In this document: piece by piece, positions 63,346 through 64,000 of the stretch
Position numbering within the stretch: position 1 is the stretch's first letter
Layout of the letters: every line of letters starts with the position of its first letter
Source: Oceanicoccus sp. KOV_DT_Chl
GTDB lineage: Bacteria > Pseudomonadota > Gammaproteobacteria > Pseudomonadales > Dasaniaceae
Assembly: GCF_900120175.1 (NCBI RefSeq)
Contig: NZ_FQLF01000002.1
Coordinates: forward strand, 1,054,001-1,118,000
Reading direction: 5' to 3'
Length of the DNA stretch: 64,000 nucleotides
Position numbers and translations under genes: made by a program
The notes under the pieces: generated by a model
Seen by the model: the letters and a program-made list of their open reading frames with translations, nothing else
The model's database searches: none
What the model was told of the DNA's origin: nothing

Positions 63346-64000
63346 ATGGAAATTAAATCAGCCCCCTCACCAACAGAACAACTGGAAGCCCTGCTAGCGG
63401 TGTGCAAAGCCGGCGGCGACCAAATGCGAGTCAAAGTACTGCACCTGCTAAATCAGGAGTCCTATGGTGTACTTGAGCTTTGCCGGCTATTTAATTGTAA
63501 ACAACCCACCATGAGTCACCACCTAAAAACCTTAACCAAGGCAGGACTGGTTACCAGCCGCCGTGAAGGCAGCACTATTTTCTACCGACGGATACATCGT
63601 CCCGCTAGTGATCATCTTGCCGAGCTACAAGACTCTTTATTAAAAGCTATTGATGCATTATCCACCCCGAAAGAAATACAGGAAAAAATTGAGCTTGTTA
63701 AACAAGATAGAGCTAGCAACTCCAGACGTTTTTTCACTGAAAACTTTCAACAGGTTAACCAACAACAAGCACAGGTTGCCGCTTACGAAATCTATGCTAA
63801 AAGTACCATCGAGCTGATCAAAAAGTACGGAAAGGGAAAAACCCGCAGCACCAATGTATTGGAGATAGGGCCCGGGGATGGCAGTTTTTTAACCACGCTA
63901 TCACCATTATTTGATCAGGTTTACGCACTCGATAATTCAAAAGAAATGCTGGAACTGGCCACTGCACACACAGCAGAGACCGGTTTAACAAACGTACACT
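63346..64000 (+). CDS. ArsR-type HTH regulator fused to a SAM methyltransferase, partial
   Basis: Open frame from ATG at 63346 to the window edge, 218 codons seen. The N-terminal ArsR winged helix (LHLLNQESYGVLELCRLFNCKQPTMSHHLKTLTKAGLVTSRREGSTIFYRR) lacks the cysteine metal box of arsenic sensors. After a linker, TNVLEIGPGDGSFLTTLSPLFDQVYALDNSKEMLELA is the SAM-binding motif I and II of a class I methyltransferase. Such fusions are often found near methionine/SAM genes. The end is not in this window. Confidence 0.88.
   Translation, partial: MEIKSAPSPTEQLEALLAVCKAGGDQMRVKVLHLLNQESYGVLELCRLFNCKQPTMSHHLKTLTKAGLVTSRREGSTIFYRRIHRPASDHLAELQDSLLKAIDALSTPKEIQEKIELVKQDRASNSRRFFTENFQQVNQQQAQVAAYEIYAKSTIELIKKYGKGKTRSTNVLEIGPGDGSFLTTLSPLFDQVYALDNSKEMLELATAHTAETGLTNVH

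Noticed and set aside
1-64000. CRISPR arrays, tRNA/rRNA genes, integrases, complete insertion sequences, phage genes
   Set aside because: None was seen on either strand. The only repeats are the dispersed non-coding element and short inverted repeats.

Overview
The window looks like chromosomal DNA from a free-living, probably marine, gammaproteobacterium. The protein styles (two TonB-dependent receptors, PEP-CTERM proteins with a VPVPAA-type tail, NnrU, DUF2141, GEMM-type c-di-GMP riboswitch) fit the Cellvibrionales/Spongiibacteraceae-Halieaceae area, but the genus cannot be fixed from sequence alone. GC is moderate by eye. No rRNA, tRNA, CRISPR array, integrase or complete insertion sequence was seen.

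The content is an unusually dense set of oxidative catabolism genes: three carotenoid/stilbene cleavage oxygenases (3014-4642, 9383-10828, 37175-38584), five Rieske oxygenase alpha subunits (6765-8143, 27401-28549, 38640-40034, 49568-50953, 59895-61136), three cytochromes P450 (40071-41321, 43179-44435, 61779-63128), five short-chain dehydrogenases, two acyl-CoA dehydrogenases, four SnoaL/NTF2-fold proteins, two ThuA-like proteins and two GSTs. Only one ferredoxin (50969-51289) and no ferredoxin reductase are present, so electron partners must be shared or encoded elsewhere.

Layout. 1-4642: minus-strand genes for an MFS pump (frameshifted, cut by the edge), GST, NnrU, a DMT exporter and a membrane-anchored carotenoid oxygenase. 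5033-6689: a translationally coupled dienelactone hydrolase and two hot-dog dehydratases. 6765-11558: Rieske oxygenase, SnoaL protein, DUF2141 protein, and a carotenoid oxygenase divergent from its likely TetR regulator. 11755-16914: a thrombospondin-3-repeat lipoprotein and a TonB receptor. 17086-18998: unknown gene pair and an SDR. 19000-20850: long leader with a predicted c-di-GMP riboswitch controlling a PEP-CTERM protein. 20838-28549: monooxygenase, alcohol dehydrogenase, ThuA, GST, then divergently SDR, ThuA, acyl-CoA dehydrogenase and Rieske oxygenase. 28715-33548: TonB receptor, TetR, SnoaL, SDR. 33942-44435: a MalT/LuxR-type activator followed by an apparent operon of carotenoid oxygenase, Rieske oxygenase, P450, SDR, TIM-barrel isomerase and a second P450. 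44764-54838: small membrane proteins, a TetR/phosphodiesterase pair, a SnoaL pair, Rieske plus ferredoxin, a PEP-CTERM protein, a lipoprotein carrying two VOC domains, and LysR. 55037-59832: a module resembling 4-hydroxyacid (Lva/ACAD11-like) metabolism with the wreck of an acyl-CoA ligase. 59895-64000: Rieske oxygenase, secreted protein, P450 and an ArsR-methyltransferase fusion.

Two observations matter most. First, a 20-bp dyad, consensus AACAGTCA-N4-TGACTGTT, lies in front of the LuxR-type regulator, the carotenoid oxygenase operon, the second P450 and an SDR, with weaker copies before the lipoprotein/receptor genes and a Rieske gene. This suggests one regulon joining scattered catabolic genes, possibly for an apocarotenoid, terpenoid or stilbene-like substrate. 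Second, eight otherwise intact coding frames (seven genes) are each broken by what one added base would repair, mostly in homopolymer runs. This looks more like base-calling error than gene decay, so these genes are annotated across the break.
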